Assembly (NCBI GenBank): GCA_009926525.1
Contig: RFOR01000038.1
Location: 1 to 6,451, forward strand
Direction: 5' to 3'
DNA: 6,451 bases
From: Methylophilaceae bacterium
GTDB lineage: Bacteria > Pseudomonadota > Gammaproteobacteria > Burkholderiales > Methylophilaceae
Positions 1 to 6,451 of the stretch are shown piece after piece. A program made the translations under genes and the position numbers. Each line of letters begins with the position of its first letter. Position 1 is the first letter of the stretch. Under the pieces are notes generated by a model that made no database searches, was not told the DNA's origin, and was given only the letters and a program-made list of their open reading frames with translations.

Positions 1-1364
1 CTGAAATTGTCTTGCATTTGCGGGAAGGCGAAGATGAGTTCCTTAATGATTGGAAACTTAAATCCATCATCCGTAAATACTCAGACCACATCACTTTGCC
101 AATTGTGATGAAGGCATCTGAATGGAAAGACGGCGAGCAAGTGCCAACGGATGAAGATGAAACCGTGAACAAAGCCTCTGCATTGTGGGCGCGTGGAAAA
201 AACGACATCACAGAGGAGGAGTATCAAGACTTTTATAAGCATGTTTCGCATGACTTTGAGAACCCACTGGCTTGGAGCCACAACCGCGTAGAGGGCAATC
301 AGGAATATATTTCTTTGCTTTATGTGCCAAGCAAAGCGCCGTTTGATTTGTACGACCGTGAGCGTAGCCAGGGCATTAAGCTTTATGTGAAACGCGTATT
401 TATTTTGGAGGATGCTGAGAAGTTAATGCCCCAGTATCTACGCTTTGTACGCGGGGTGATTGATTCTGCTGATTTGCCGCTTAATGTCTCACGTGAAATC
501 TTGCAACACTCTAAAGATATTGATGCGATTAAAGCCGCTTCAGTGAAAAAAGTCCTAGGCTTGCTCGAAGACTTGGCTGAAAACAAAGCGGAGCAATATC
601 AAGCATTCTGGGGTGAGTTTGGCCGCGTGCTAAAAGAAGGTCCAGGTGAAGATTTTGCTAACAAAGAAAAAATCGCAGGCTTGCTCCGCTTTGCATCAAC
701 CAATTTGGACACTGAAGCACAAGTAGTTGGATTTAAAGACTACATCACTCGCATGAAAGAAGGCCAGGAAGCGATTTATTACATCACGGCAGATAGCTTT
801 GCGGCCGCGCAACATAGTCCACATTTGGAAATTTTCCGTAAGAAAGGCATCGAAGTATTGCTACTTTCAGACCGAGTGGATGAATGGATGTTGGGTGGCT
901 TAACTGAATTTGATGGGAAGAAATTACAGTCTATCGCTAAAGGCGACTTGGATTTGGGTAAGTTGGAAGATGAAGCAGAAAAAGAAGCCAAGAAACACGT
1001 GGAAGATAGTGCTAAAGAGCTGATTGAGAAGGTTAAAGCAACATTGGGTGAGCAAGTGAAAGAAGTGCGCGTCACGCACCGATTAACTGATTCCCCTGCT
1101 TGTTTGGTGGCAGGTGAAAATGATTTATCAGGCAACTTGGAGCGTATGCTTAAAGCGGCAGGCCAAAAAACACCTGAAAGCAAACCAACGCTAGAAATTA
1201 ATCCAGCGCACGGTTTGGTTGAACGTTTGAAAGCTGAAAAAGATGATGTCAAATTTAATGATTTAGCACATCTTTTATTCGACCAGGCTTTATTGGCTGA
1301 GGGCGGTCAATTGAATGATCCTGCAAGCTTTGTAAAACGCATGAATAGCTTATTGATTAGCTAA
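1..1364 (+). CDS. htpG: Molecular chaperone HtpG (Hsp90), 5'-truncated by window edge
   Basis: This is the C-terminal part of bacterial Hsp90, an ATP-driven homodimeric cytosolic chaperone that remodels client proteins with DnaK. The frame is open to the left edge (codons start at base 3), so the TTG at 12 is not a start. By comparison with E. coli HtpG (624 aa), about 175 N-terminal residues, most of the ATPase domain, lie outside the window. Counting from base 12, the fragment opens with the end of the N-domain (LREGEDEFL). It continues through the middle domain, including ALW at 57-59, WSHNRVEG at 88-95 and the catalytic loop DLPLNVSRE at 154-162. Arg161 there matches the ATP-contacting Arg336 of E. 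coli. The C-terminal dimerisation domain follows and ends in the typical RMNSLLIS. No eukaryotic charged linker or MEEVD tail is present. The sequence is intact and collinear with the family. A hairpin terminator follows the stop, so transcription probably ends there. Heat-shock control cannot be judged because the promoter is outside. Confidence 0.97.
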   Translation, partial: EIVLHLREGEDEFLNDWKLKSIIRKYSDHITLPIVMKASEWKDGEQVPTDEDETVNKASALWARGKNDITEEEYQDFYKHVSHDFENPLAWSHNRVEGNQEYISLLYVPSKAPFDLYDRERSQGIKLYVKRVFILEDAEKLMPQYLRFVRGVIDSADLPLNVSREILQHSKDIDAIKAASVKKVLGLLEDLAENKAEQYQAFWGEFGRVLKEGPGEDFANKEKIAGLLRFASTNLDTEAQVVGFKDYITRMKEGQEAIYYITADSFAAAQHSPHLEIFRKKGIEVLLLSDRVDEWMLGGLTEFDGKKLQSIAKGDLDLGKLEDEAEKEAKKHVEDSAKELIEKVKATLGEQVKEVRVTHRLTDSPACLVAGENDLSGNLERMLKAAGQKTPESKPTLEINPAHGLVERLKAEKDDVKFNDLAHLLFDQALLAEGGQLNDPASFVKRMNSLLIS

Positions 1365-1378
1365 TTAAAGTTACTCTA

Positions 1379-1419
1379 AAAGCCCTCTCGGCGAGACTGC
1401 CTTGAGGGCTTTATTTGTT
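1379..1419 (+). terminator. Rho-independent terminator of htpG
   Basis: A perfect 9-bp stem pairs AAAGCCCTC (1379-1387) with GAGGGCTTT (1404-1412). The apical part can add a GGC/GCC helix (1390-1392 with 1399-1401). The T-rich tail TTTATTTGTT follows directly. It starts 15 bp after the htpG stop. The complementary strand also carries a short T run after the stem, so it could work in both directions, but no convergent gene is present. Confidence 0.88.
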
Positions 1420-1465
1420 ATTAGTGACATAAAAAATAAATCCAAACATCACACAGGCTTGCTTT

Positions 1466-1493
1466 TTGCTAGGGTAAAATTGCAGTATAGAAT
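1466..1493 (+). promoter_or_regulatory. Candidate sigma70 promoter of glgP
   Basis: TTGCTA (1466-1471, 4 of 6 to consensus) and TAGAAT (1488-1493, 5 of 6) are separated by 16 bp. This predicts a transcript start near base 1500 and a leader of about 60 nt. It is the best pair I found in the 197-bp gap after the htpG terminator, a position where glgP needs its own promoter. A rival reading uses TATAGA at 1486 with poor spacing. The call rests on hexamer matching only. I see no clear operator; an imperfect AT-rich inverted repeat (1493-1513) lies over the predicted start but is weak. Confidence 0.4.
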
Positions 1494-1561
1494 TAAAGTT
1501 TAGATTAACTTAAATCGATACCGCATTCTACTTAATGCAATATCACCTAAAGAATTGAACA

Positions 1562-4066
1562 ATGACCACTCCAAAACCCCCATCAGCCACAAAAACCCCA
1601 CGTGTAACGAAGGCTAAAGGCGAAGTATCAAGCGTGACTAATGTGAAAACTCCTGCCAAACAAGCTTTGAAAAACCATTTGGTGTATTCACTTTTTAAAA
1701 CGGATGAGGTGGCAACGCCGCGTGATTGGTATTCAACCACGGCCTATACAGTTCGTGATCATGTGATTGATCGCTGGGTTAAGACGGTTGAGGCTTATGC
1801 GGAACAAGATCCTAAACGTGTTTACTATCTCTCACTTGAGTTTTTGATTGGACGCATGTTGTCTAATGCTGCACTGAATTTGGGCGTGGCGCCTGAAGTG
1901 CGTGCAGGGTTGAATGCGCTGGGCCACAAGATGGAAAATGTGGCGGAGATGGAGCCAGATGCTGCTCTCGGCAATGGCGGTTTGGGGCGCTTAGCGGCAT
2001 GTTTCTTAGATTCGATGGCAACCATGGATATTCCTGGCACAGGCTATGGTATTCGGTATGAGTACGGCATGTTTAAGCAGTCTATTAATCAAGGTCAGCA
2101 AATTGAAAATCCTGACAACTGGTTGCGATATGGAAATATTTGGGAGTTTCAACGTCCTGAGAGCACTTATACAGTGCAATTTTTTGGGAATGTGGTCGAG
2201 TTTGAAACTGAAAAAGGGATAAAGCATCACTGGGTGGATGCTGAACATGTGGTTGCAATGGCATACGATGTGCCTATCCCTGGTTACGACACACAAACGG
2301 TCAATAATTTACGTTTGTGGTCTGCTAAAGCCGCTAAAGAATTTGATTTGCGTCACTTTAACGAAGGCAATTACGAGCGAGCAGTGGAAAGCCGCAACAT
2401 CACAGAAAGCATTTCAAAAGTGCTTTATCCTAATGATGCTTCTGCATCTGGTCGCGAGCTACGTTTGAAACAGCAATATTTTTTTGTTTCAGCCTCTATA
2501 CAAGATATTCTGCATCGTTTCTTGCTCAAGCATAAAGACTGGAAAAAACTGCCTGACAAAATTGCAATTCAGTTGAACGATACGCATCCTGCTATTGCGG
2601 TGGCGGAGATGATGTATCAGTTAGTCGATGTACATCAGCTTGATTGGGATTTTGCTTGGAGCTTGGTGGGTAAGGTATTTGCATACACGAACCATACGCT
2701 GATGCCAGAGGCTTTGGAAACATGGGCAGTTGATTTGTTTAGCGGTCTCTTGCCACGTCATCTCCAAATCATCTACCGCATTAACCACGAGTTTTTGGCG
2801 ATGGTAAACCATCATTTCCCTGGCGATACTGATTTATTAAGACGTGTTTCTATTATTGATGAATCGCATGGTCGCCGTGTTCGTATGGCACATTTGGCTG
2901 TAGTCGGCAGTCATACTGTCAATGGGGTTGCTGCCCTGCATAGCGACCTACTTAAAACCACACTGTTCGCTGACTTTAACCTAATCTATCCAAGTAAGTT
3001 TGTGAATGTGACGAACGGCATTACGCCTCGTCGTTGGCTCAACCAATGTAACCCGGATTTAACAGCTTTGTTGACTAAGGCCATTGGTACTGGCTTTCAA
3101 CGTGATTTGGATAAGCTAAAGCTCATTACTCCGCTTGCTGAAGATAAAGCATTTAGAAAAGCTTTTCGTGAAGTGAAGCTTGCAAATAAAGTACGTTTGG
3201 CAAACCGAATTGAAGATCTCACAGGCGTAAAACTCAATCCTCATAGCTTATTCGATGTGCAGATTAAACGGATTCATGAATATAAACGTCAATTGCTCAA
3301 CGTTTTGCATGTGATTACTTTGTATAACCGCATTCGTTTTGGTCAGACTAAAGACATTACACCACGCACGGTAATTTTTGGTGGTAAAGCGGCGCCGGGC
3401 TATTGGATGGCGAAGCAAATTATTCGACTCATTAACGATGTGGCGACTATTATCAATGATGACCCTGCAGTGGGCGACAAGCTTAAAGTGGTGTTCTATC
3501 CTAACTATGAGGTTTCAGCGGCTGAGCTGTTGTTCCCAGCCAGTGATCTGTCTGAACAAATTTCAACAGCAGGTACAGAGGCTTCGGGCACAGGCAACAT
3601 GAAAATGGCGCTCAACGGTGCATTGACCATTGGTACTTTAGACGGCGCTAACGTTGAGATCAAAGAAGAAGTGGGCGATGAGAATATCTTTATCTTTGGT
3701 TTAACTACGGATGAAGTAGCGCAAACTAAAGCCGCGGGTTACAACCCTTGGGATTATTACAATAGCAATGCCGAACTTAAACAAGTGCTTGATATGATTG
3801 CAAATGGATTCTTTAGTGTTTCAGAGCCGGATCGTTATCAAGCGATTTTTGATAATTTATTACATAAGGGCGACCACTATTTATTGTTCGCAGACTACGC
3901 GAGTTATATCGCAACTCAGGATGCGGTAAGTGCACTTTACCAAGATCAAGAAGAGTGGTCACGCCGCGCTATCTTAAATGTGGCGCGTGTCGGTAAATTT
4001 TCTAGCGACCGGACCATTGGTGAGTATGCTAAGAATATTTGGAACGTTGCGCCAGTAAAAAGATAA
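1562..4066 (+). CDS. glgP: Glycogen/maltodextrin phosphorylase, GT35 family
   Basis: A PLP-dependent cytosolic enzyme that splits terminal alpha-1,4 glucosyl units of glycogen or maltodextrins with phosphate, giving glucose 1-phosphate. At 834 aa it is full length (E. coli GlgP 815, MalP 797). Visible marks are RVYYLSLEFLIGR near residue 85, the GNGGLG loop at 137-142, LNDTHPA with His342, and YTNHT with His378 (rabbit muscle His377). The block FDVQIKRIHEYKRQ holds Lys569, Arg570 and Lys575 for phosphate binding. The PLP-lysine motif EASGTGNMK ends in Lys681 (rabbit Lys680). Family similarity begins near residue 34; the first 33 residues are a Lys/Thr/Pro-rich, probably disordered tail. The ATG at 1562 is the first plausible start; only weak purines (AAAGAA) precede it, so a later start is possible. 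No mammalian-type Ser14 phosphorylation site is seen. GlgP and MalP cannot be told apart here because no other glg or mal genes are in view. No terminator follows, so the downstream nuclease gene is probably co-transcribed. Confidence 0.96.
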   Translation: MTTPKPPSATKTPRVTKAKGEVSSVTNVKTPAKQALKNHLVYSLFKTDEVATPRDWYSTTAYTVRDHVIDRWVKTVEAYAEQDPKRVYYLSLEFLIGRMLSNAALNLGVAPEVRAGLNALGHKMENVAEMEPDAALGNGGLGRLAACFLDSMATMDIPGTGYGIRYEYGMFKQSINQGQQIENPDNWLRYGNIWEFQRPESTYTVQFFGNVVEFETEKGIKHHWVDAEHVVAMAYDVPIPGYDTQTVNNLRLWSAKAAKEFDLRHFNEGNYERAVESRNITESISKVLYPNDASASGRELRLKQQYFFVSASIQDILHRFLLKHKDWKKLPDKIAIQLNDTHPAIAVAEMMYQLVDVHQLDWDFAWSLVGKVFAYTNHTLMPEALETWAVDLFSGLLPRHLQIIYRINHEFLAMVNHHFPGDTDLLRRVSIIDESHGRRVRMAHLAVVGSHTVNGVAALHSDLLKTTLFADFNLIYPSKFVNVTNGITPRRWLNQCNPDLTALLTKAIGTGFQRDLDKLKLITPLAEDKAFRKAFREVKLANKVRLANRIEDLTGVKLNPHSLFDVQIKRIHEYKRQLLNVLHVITLYNRIRFGQTKDITPRTVIFGGKAAPGYWMAKQIIRLINDVATIINDDPAVGDKLKVVFYPNYEVSAAELLFPASDLSEQISTAGTEASGTGNMKMALNGALTIGTLDGANVEIKEEVGDENIFIFGLTTDEVAQTKAAGYNPWDYYNSNAELKQVLDMIANGFFSVSEPDRYQAIFDNLLHKGDHYLLFADYASYIATQDAVSALYQDQEEWSRRAILNVARVGKFSSDRTIGEYAKNIWNVAPVKR

Positions 4067-4093
4067 ATAAAGCCCAACTCTTTGAAGCTTATA

Positions 4094-4636
4094 ATGAAAC
4101 CTCAAACTGCCAATTTATTGCGTCGTTTAATTCCAGCCCTCAAGGGTAATAACTACTTCAAGATTGTGTTGGTGGGTGTTGCGATACTTGTGTCTGTGAT
4201 TGCGTCAGCAGATGGAAGCATTTCAGGTCGCGTGGTTGGTGTGGCAGATGGTGACACCCTGACGGTTCTCGATGATGCCAATCAGCAACATAAAATTCGT
4301 TTGGCAGGCATCGATGCCCCTGAGAAAGCGCAGCCGTTTGGGCAAGTTGGCAAACAAAGGCTTTCTGAGATTTGTTACAACAAACACGCTACTGTAGCGG
4401 TGGTGAATACTGATCGCTATGGCCGTACTGTGGGCGATGTTACTTGCGATAGTGTGCATGCCAATGCCTGGATGGTAAGCGGAGGTAATGCTTGGGTGTA
4501 TCGACATTACGATAAAGGCTTTGAGTTTTTTTATGGGCTAGAAAAAGCCGCTAAAGAAGCCAAACTTGGTTTGTGGGCGGATGACAATCCTACGCCGCCT
4601 TGGGAATGGCGTCACAGCCGCAAACTAAAAGATTAA
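4094..4636 (+). CDS. Exported thermonuclease-family (SNase-like) nuclease
   Basis: A predicted secreted or membrane-anchored, calcium-dependent nuclease of the staphylococcal nuclease (OB-fold) family that would hydrolyse DNA and/or RNA. I chose the ATG at 4094 (180 aa) because GAAG sits six bases upstream; a TTG at 4082 in frame has no such support. A basic 20-residue n-region is followed by a hydrophobic stretch (residues 21-37) and a possible signal peptidase I site, ASA|DG, after Ala39. The SNase domain spans about 42-166. All catalytic residues of the S. aureus enzyme have counterparts: Asp54 in ADGDT (Asp21), Arg69 in IRLAGIDAPE (Arg35), Asp74 (Asp40), Glu77 (Glu43) and Arg111 in DRYGR (Arg87). 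Cys94 and Cys118 could form a disulfide in the periplasm. The tail has the PPWEWR motif common in Gram-negative members. It starts 27 bp after glgP with no terminator between. Physiological role unknown; nucleic-acid scavenging is a guess. Confidence 0.9.
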   Translation: MKPQTANLLRRLIPALKGNNYFKIVLVGVAILVSVIASADGSISGRVVGVADGDTLTVLDDANQQHKIRLAGIDAPEKAQPFGQVGKQRLSEICYNKHATVAVVNTDRYGRTVGDVTCDSVHANAWMVSGGNAWVYRHYDKGFEFFYGLEKAAKEAKLGLWADDNPTPPWEWRHSRKLKD

Positions 4637-4658
4637 GGCTGTTAAAAACTCTTTAGCT

Positions 4659-4667
4659 TGTTACAAT
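4659..4667 (+). promoter_or_regulatory. Candidate extended -10 promoter of the L,D-transpeptidase/permease operon
   Basis: TG at 4659-4660, one base, then TACAAT at 4662-4667 (5 of 6 to TATAAT) make a good extended -10 element. The predicted start is near 4674, about 30 nt ahead of the L,D-transpeptidase ATG. The -35 region (about 4639-4645, CTGTTA/TGTTAA) is poor, which is common with extended -10 promoters. The site lies in the 68-bp gap after the nuclease gene and overlaps the left arm of an inverted repeat. Support is motif matching only. Confidence 0.45.
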
Positions 4668-4694
4668 CGCTTTTAGATAATCTTTTAAGCGATT
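4665..4694. repeat. Perfect 8-bp inverted repeat upstream of the L,D-transpeptidase gene
   Basis: AATCGCTT (4665-4672) and AAGCGATT (4687-4694) are exact reverse complements separated by 14 bp. As RNA the loop can add a small AGA/UCU helix (4675-4677 with 4681-4683). The left arm overlaps the candidate -10 and the right arm ends 10 bp before the ATG at 4705. It could be an operator for a dimeric regulator, a weak terminator for the nuclease transcript (the following TCTATATTTC is a poor U tract), or a leader hairpin that hides the ribosome entry region. The sequence alone does not decide among these. Confidence 0.55.
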
Positions 4695-4704
4695 TCTATA
4701 TTTC

Positions 4705-5184
4705 ATGCGTCTTGTCGTTTCTATTTCTCAGCAAACTTTGACTGTGTTCAACGCCCAGAATGAAGTTCTTGCGCGTTACTTTGTTTCTTCCGCCACCAAT
4801 GGCCCTGGTTGTGAAAAGAATAGTGGTTGTACGCCGCTAGGCAAACATATCATCCGTGCAAAAATAGGTGAGGGAGTCCCAGCAGGAAGTGTCTTTGTCG
4901 GTAGACGTCCCACAGGTGAAATTTGCACCCCAGAACTCATGGCTGAGTTTCCAAACCGCGATTGGATATTGACCCGTATTTTGTGGCTTTCAGGCACCGA
5001 AGTTGGTGTGAATCGTTTGGGTAATGTCGATACCATGCAGCGTTATATTTATATCCACGGCACGCCAGAAAGCAATCAGATGGGCGTGATTGGCTCACAT
5101 GGTTGTTTACGTATGCATAATGCTGACATCATTGCTTTGTTTGAGATGGTCGATGCGGGCGTAGAGGTTGATATTCAGCCATGA
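4705..5184 (+). CDS. YkuD-family L,D-transpeptidase, no signal peptide
   Basis: The 159-residue product is essentially one YkuD (ErfK/YbiS/YcfS/YnhG) catalytic domain. In this family a cysteine nucleophile forms 3-3 cross-links in peptidoglycan or attaches lipoprotein to it, acting on stem tetrapeptides in the periplasm. The signature is complete: IHGTPE with His118, then SHGCLRM at 131-137 with catalytic Cys134 and Arg136. Cys36, Cys42 and Cys74 are further cysteines. The protein starts directly with the first beta strand (MRLVVSISQQTL). No signal peptide or membrane segment is visible, and an in-frame TAA at 4678-4680 with no start codon after it rules out a longer N-terminus. Similar short forms are, as I recall, common in betaproteobacteria. 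No good Shine-Dalgarno is seen; AAGCGA at 4687-4692 is 12 bases away and lies in the inverted repeat. The stop TGA shares ATGA with the next gene, implying translational coupling to the peptide permease. The real substrate is not shown; an L,D-carboxypeptidase role is an alternative. Confidence 0.9.
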   Translation: MRLVVSISQQTLTVFNAQNEVLARYFVSSATNGPGCEKNSGCTPLGKHIIRAKIGEGVPAGSVFVGRRPTGEICTPELMAEFPNRDWILTRILWLSGTEVGVNRLGNVDTMQRYIYIHGTPESNQMGVIGSHGCLRMHNADIIALFEMVDAGVEVDIQP

Positions 5185-6092
5185 TCACGCGCTTGTTGGG
5201 GGTCATCCCAGTTGTGTTTGGCGCAGTCCTACTCACTTTCCTGTTAGTGCATGCCGTCCCTGGCGACCCAGTTGAGGTTATGTTAGGAGAGTCCGCAAGT
5301 AGCGCAGATCGTATGCAACTTCGTGCTGATTTGGGTTTGGATCAACCCATTTATGTGCAGTTTGGCGATTACCTAAATAAACTTGCCCATGGCAATTTAG
5401 GGGTTTCTATTCATTCTAAAAAACCGATTATTGATTTACTCGCAGAGCGTTTGCCCGCCACCGCTAAATTGGCTTTGCTGGCTTTATCTTTTGCAGTATT
5501 GATTGGACTTCCTTTGGGCATTGTTGCAGCACTTAAGGGAAATCAGTGGCCTGATAAGTTGACTAATCTTTTAAGCCTCTCTATTTCTGCGATGCCACAT
5601 TTTTGGATGGGGCCGATGCTGATGATGGTGTTTGCGCTTTGGCTAGGTTTGTTGCCTGTGAGTGGCATGGAAAGTGGCACTTCTATTGTCTTGCCTGCAT
5701 TAACTTTAGGTTTTGGCTTGGCGGCAATTTTGACCAGAATGACGCGTGCTAGCATGTTGGAAGTTTTGCATGAAGATTTTATACGAACAGCAAAAGCGAA
5801 GGGATTGACTGAGCGTGCAGTGATTTTAAGGCACGCCTTACGGGCTGCCCTGTTGCCGATTGTCACAGTGCTTGGCCTGCAGTTGGGTAGCTTATTGGCC
5901 GGTACTGTAATTACCGAAACCGTATTTTCTTGGGATGGCATTGGGCACCTTTTGGTTGAATCTATTGAAAAGCGTGATTACCCGGTGACGCAAGCTTGTG
6001 TGCTGGTGGTGGCTCTGCTTTATGTGGCGGTCAATTTAGCCACAGACATGATTTATACCAAAATAGACCCGCGCGTGAGATTTTCCTCATGA
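5181..6092 (+). CDS. Peptide-type ABC transporter permease, DppB/OppB family
   Basis: An inner-membrane subunit of a binding-protein-dependent importer of the dipeptide/oligopeptide/nickel class, pairing with the downstream DppC-type subunit. At 303 aa it is slightly shorter than E. coli DppB (339). Six hydrophobic segments are visible at about residues 5-26, 93-117, 136-158, 168-186, 226-246 and 272-292. The family motif PGDP at 27-30 follows the first segment, and the DLGLDQP-type motif lies at 50-56. The cytoplasmic EAA loop that docks the ATPase is DFIRTAKAKGL (199-209) with its conserved Gly208. The C-terminus has the usual DPRVRF. The start overlaps the L,D-transpeptidase stop by four bases (ATGA); GAGG at 5164-5167 is 13 bases upstream, a little far, which fits coupling. 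The next gene also overlaps by ATGA. Substrate cannot be read from a permease; peptides, murein peptides, nickel or glutathione are all known for the family. ATPase and binding-protein genes are not in the window. Confidence 0.95.
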   Translation: MITRLLGVIPVVFGAVLLTFLLVHAVPGDPVEVMLGESASSADRMQLRADLGLDQPIYVQFGDYLNKLAHGNLGVSIHSKKPIIDLLAERLPATAKLALLALSFAVLIGLPLGIVAALKGNQWPDKLTNLLSLSISAMPHFWMGPMLMMVFALWLGLLPVSGMESGTSIVLPALTLGFGLAAILTRMTRASMLEVLHEDFIRTAKAKGLTERAVILRHALRAALLPIVTVLGLQLGSLLAGTVITETVFSWDGIGHLLVESIEKRDYPVTQACVLVVALLYVAVNLATDMIYTKIDPRVRFSS

Positions 6093-6451
6093 GCCTCAAA
6101 TATTGGTCAGTCTGGGTATTGGCTTTTTGGATACTTGCCGCGATTGTTGCAAGTTTGTTTGATTTTCAGCCCAATCAAATTCATTTGGATTTGATTTTGG
6201 CCAAACCTTCTTTTATTCACTTGTTTGGCTTCGATGATTTAGGCCGAGAAATCTTGCCGCGCTTGCTGGCTGGGGCAAAAGTCTCACTATTGGTTGTGGC
6301 GCTAGTCACGACCACCACAGCATCTTTGGGGATTATGCTGGGGTTGGTTTCCGGCTACTATGGTGGTTGGGTTGACCGCACTTTAATGCAAATCATTGAT
6401 GTATTTTTGGCATTTCCTGGCATCTTGTTGGCGATTGCTTTTGCGGCGAGA
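6089..6451 (+). CDS. Peptide-type ABC transporter permease, DppC/OppC family, 3'-truncated by window edge
   Basis: The frame opens at the ATG of an ATGA overlap with the previous permease gene and stays open for 121 codons to the right edge. GAGA at 6077-6080 gives a weak ribosome site 8 bases upstream. The product has one hydrophobic segment (about residues 6-24), then the family motif GFDDLGREILPRLLAGAKVS (47-66), a second segment (about 67-87), the GYYGGWVD motif (89-96) and the start of IDVFLAFPGILLAIAF (103-118). These are hallmarks of DppC/OppC, the partner of DppB in the inner-membrane channel. Roughly the last 150-180 residues, including the EAA loop, lie outside. The N-terminus is compact: the DDLGRE motif sits about 35 residues earlier than in E. 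coli DppC. The four-base overlap makes equal production of the two permease subunits likely. Confidence 0.93.
   Translation, partial: MSLKYWSVWVLAFWILAAIVASLFDFQPNQIHLDLILAKPSFIHLFGFDDLGREILPRLLAGAKVSLLVVALVTTTTASLGIMLGLVSGYYGGWVDRTLMQIIDVFLAFPGILLAIAFAAR

Noticed and set aside
12..14. TTG as a start codon of htpG
   Set aside because: The frame is open to the window edge, and the residues before it (E-I-V) match the HtpG family, so it is an internal leucine codon.
779..1252. 157-codon open frame on the minus strand inside htpG
   Set aside because: It lies wholly opposite the well-conserved htpG coding region, and its Ser-rich product shows no recognisable domain. It is a shadow of the sense codons.
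1363..1500. Direct repeat AATTAAAGTT at 1363-1372 and 1491-1500
   Set aside because: A 10-mer of almost only A and T in AT-rich DNA is easily due to chance. One copy overlaps the htpG stop, and no third copy was noticed nearby.
1493..1513. Imperfect inverted repeat TTAAAGTT / AACTTAA near the predicted glgP transcript start
   Set aside because: It needs a bulge and is almost all A/T, so it is not distinguishable from background in this gap.
4069..4090. Possible hairpin AAGC/GCTT between glgP and the nuclease gene
   Set aside because: Only four base pairs with a 13-nt loop and no T tract. It is too weak to be a terminator.
4118..4135. Twin arginine (residues 10-11) in the nuclease leader, possible Tat signal
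   Set aside because: The context LLRRLIPAL lacks the S/T-R-R-x-F-L-K pattern. Ordinary Sec export fits better.
5543..5941. 132-codon open frame on the minus strand inside the DppB-type gene
   Set aside because: It is antisense to conserved permease motifs and resembles no family I know, so I treat it as a coding shadow.

Overview
The window looks like an ordinary chromosomal stretch of a Gram-negative proteobacterium with moderate GC. The style of HtpG, of the 834-residue GlgP and of the short YkuD protein suggests a betaproteobacterium, perhaps a Methylophilaceae-like methylotroph. That placement comes from recalled family resemblance, not from a search. All six genes lie on the + strand and are tightly packed. 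I see no RNA gene, insertion sequence, phage gene, CRISPR array or frameshift.

Layout: (1) Bases 1-1364 hold the last ~450 codons of htpG (Hsp90), cut off by the left edge and closed by a clear hairpin terminator at 1379-1419. (2) A 197-bp gap carries that terminator and a candidate sigma70 promoter for glgP. (3) glgP (1562-4066) is an intact glycogen/maltodextrin phosphorylase. (4) A thermonuclease-family gene follows after 27 bp with no terminator between, so it is probably co-transcribed with glgP; its product carries a secretion signal. (5) A 68-bp gap holds an extended -10 promoter candidate and a perfect 8-bp inverted repeat. (6) Next come a YkuD-type L,D-transpeptidase gene and two DppB/DppC-type peptide ABC transporter permease genes, joined by two 4-base ATGA stop/start overlaps. 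The second permease gene runs off the right edge.

The genes suggest three units: a heat-shock chaperone; storage-glucan breakdown with a passenger secreted nuclease; and a peptide-importer operon led by a cell-wall-type enzyme. I find no clearly new system. The points most worth a second look are the L,D-transpeptidase gene, which has no room for a signal peptide yet is locked by overlap to a peptide importer, and the inverted repeat over its promoter.
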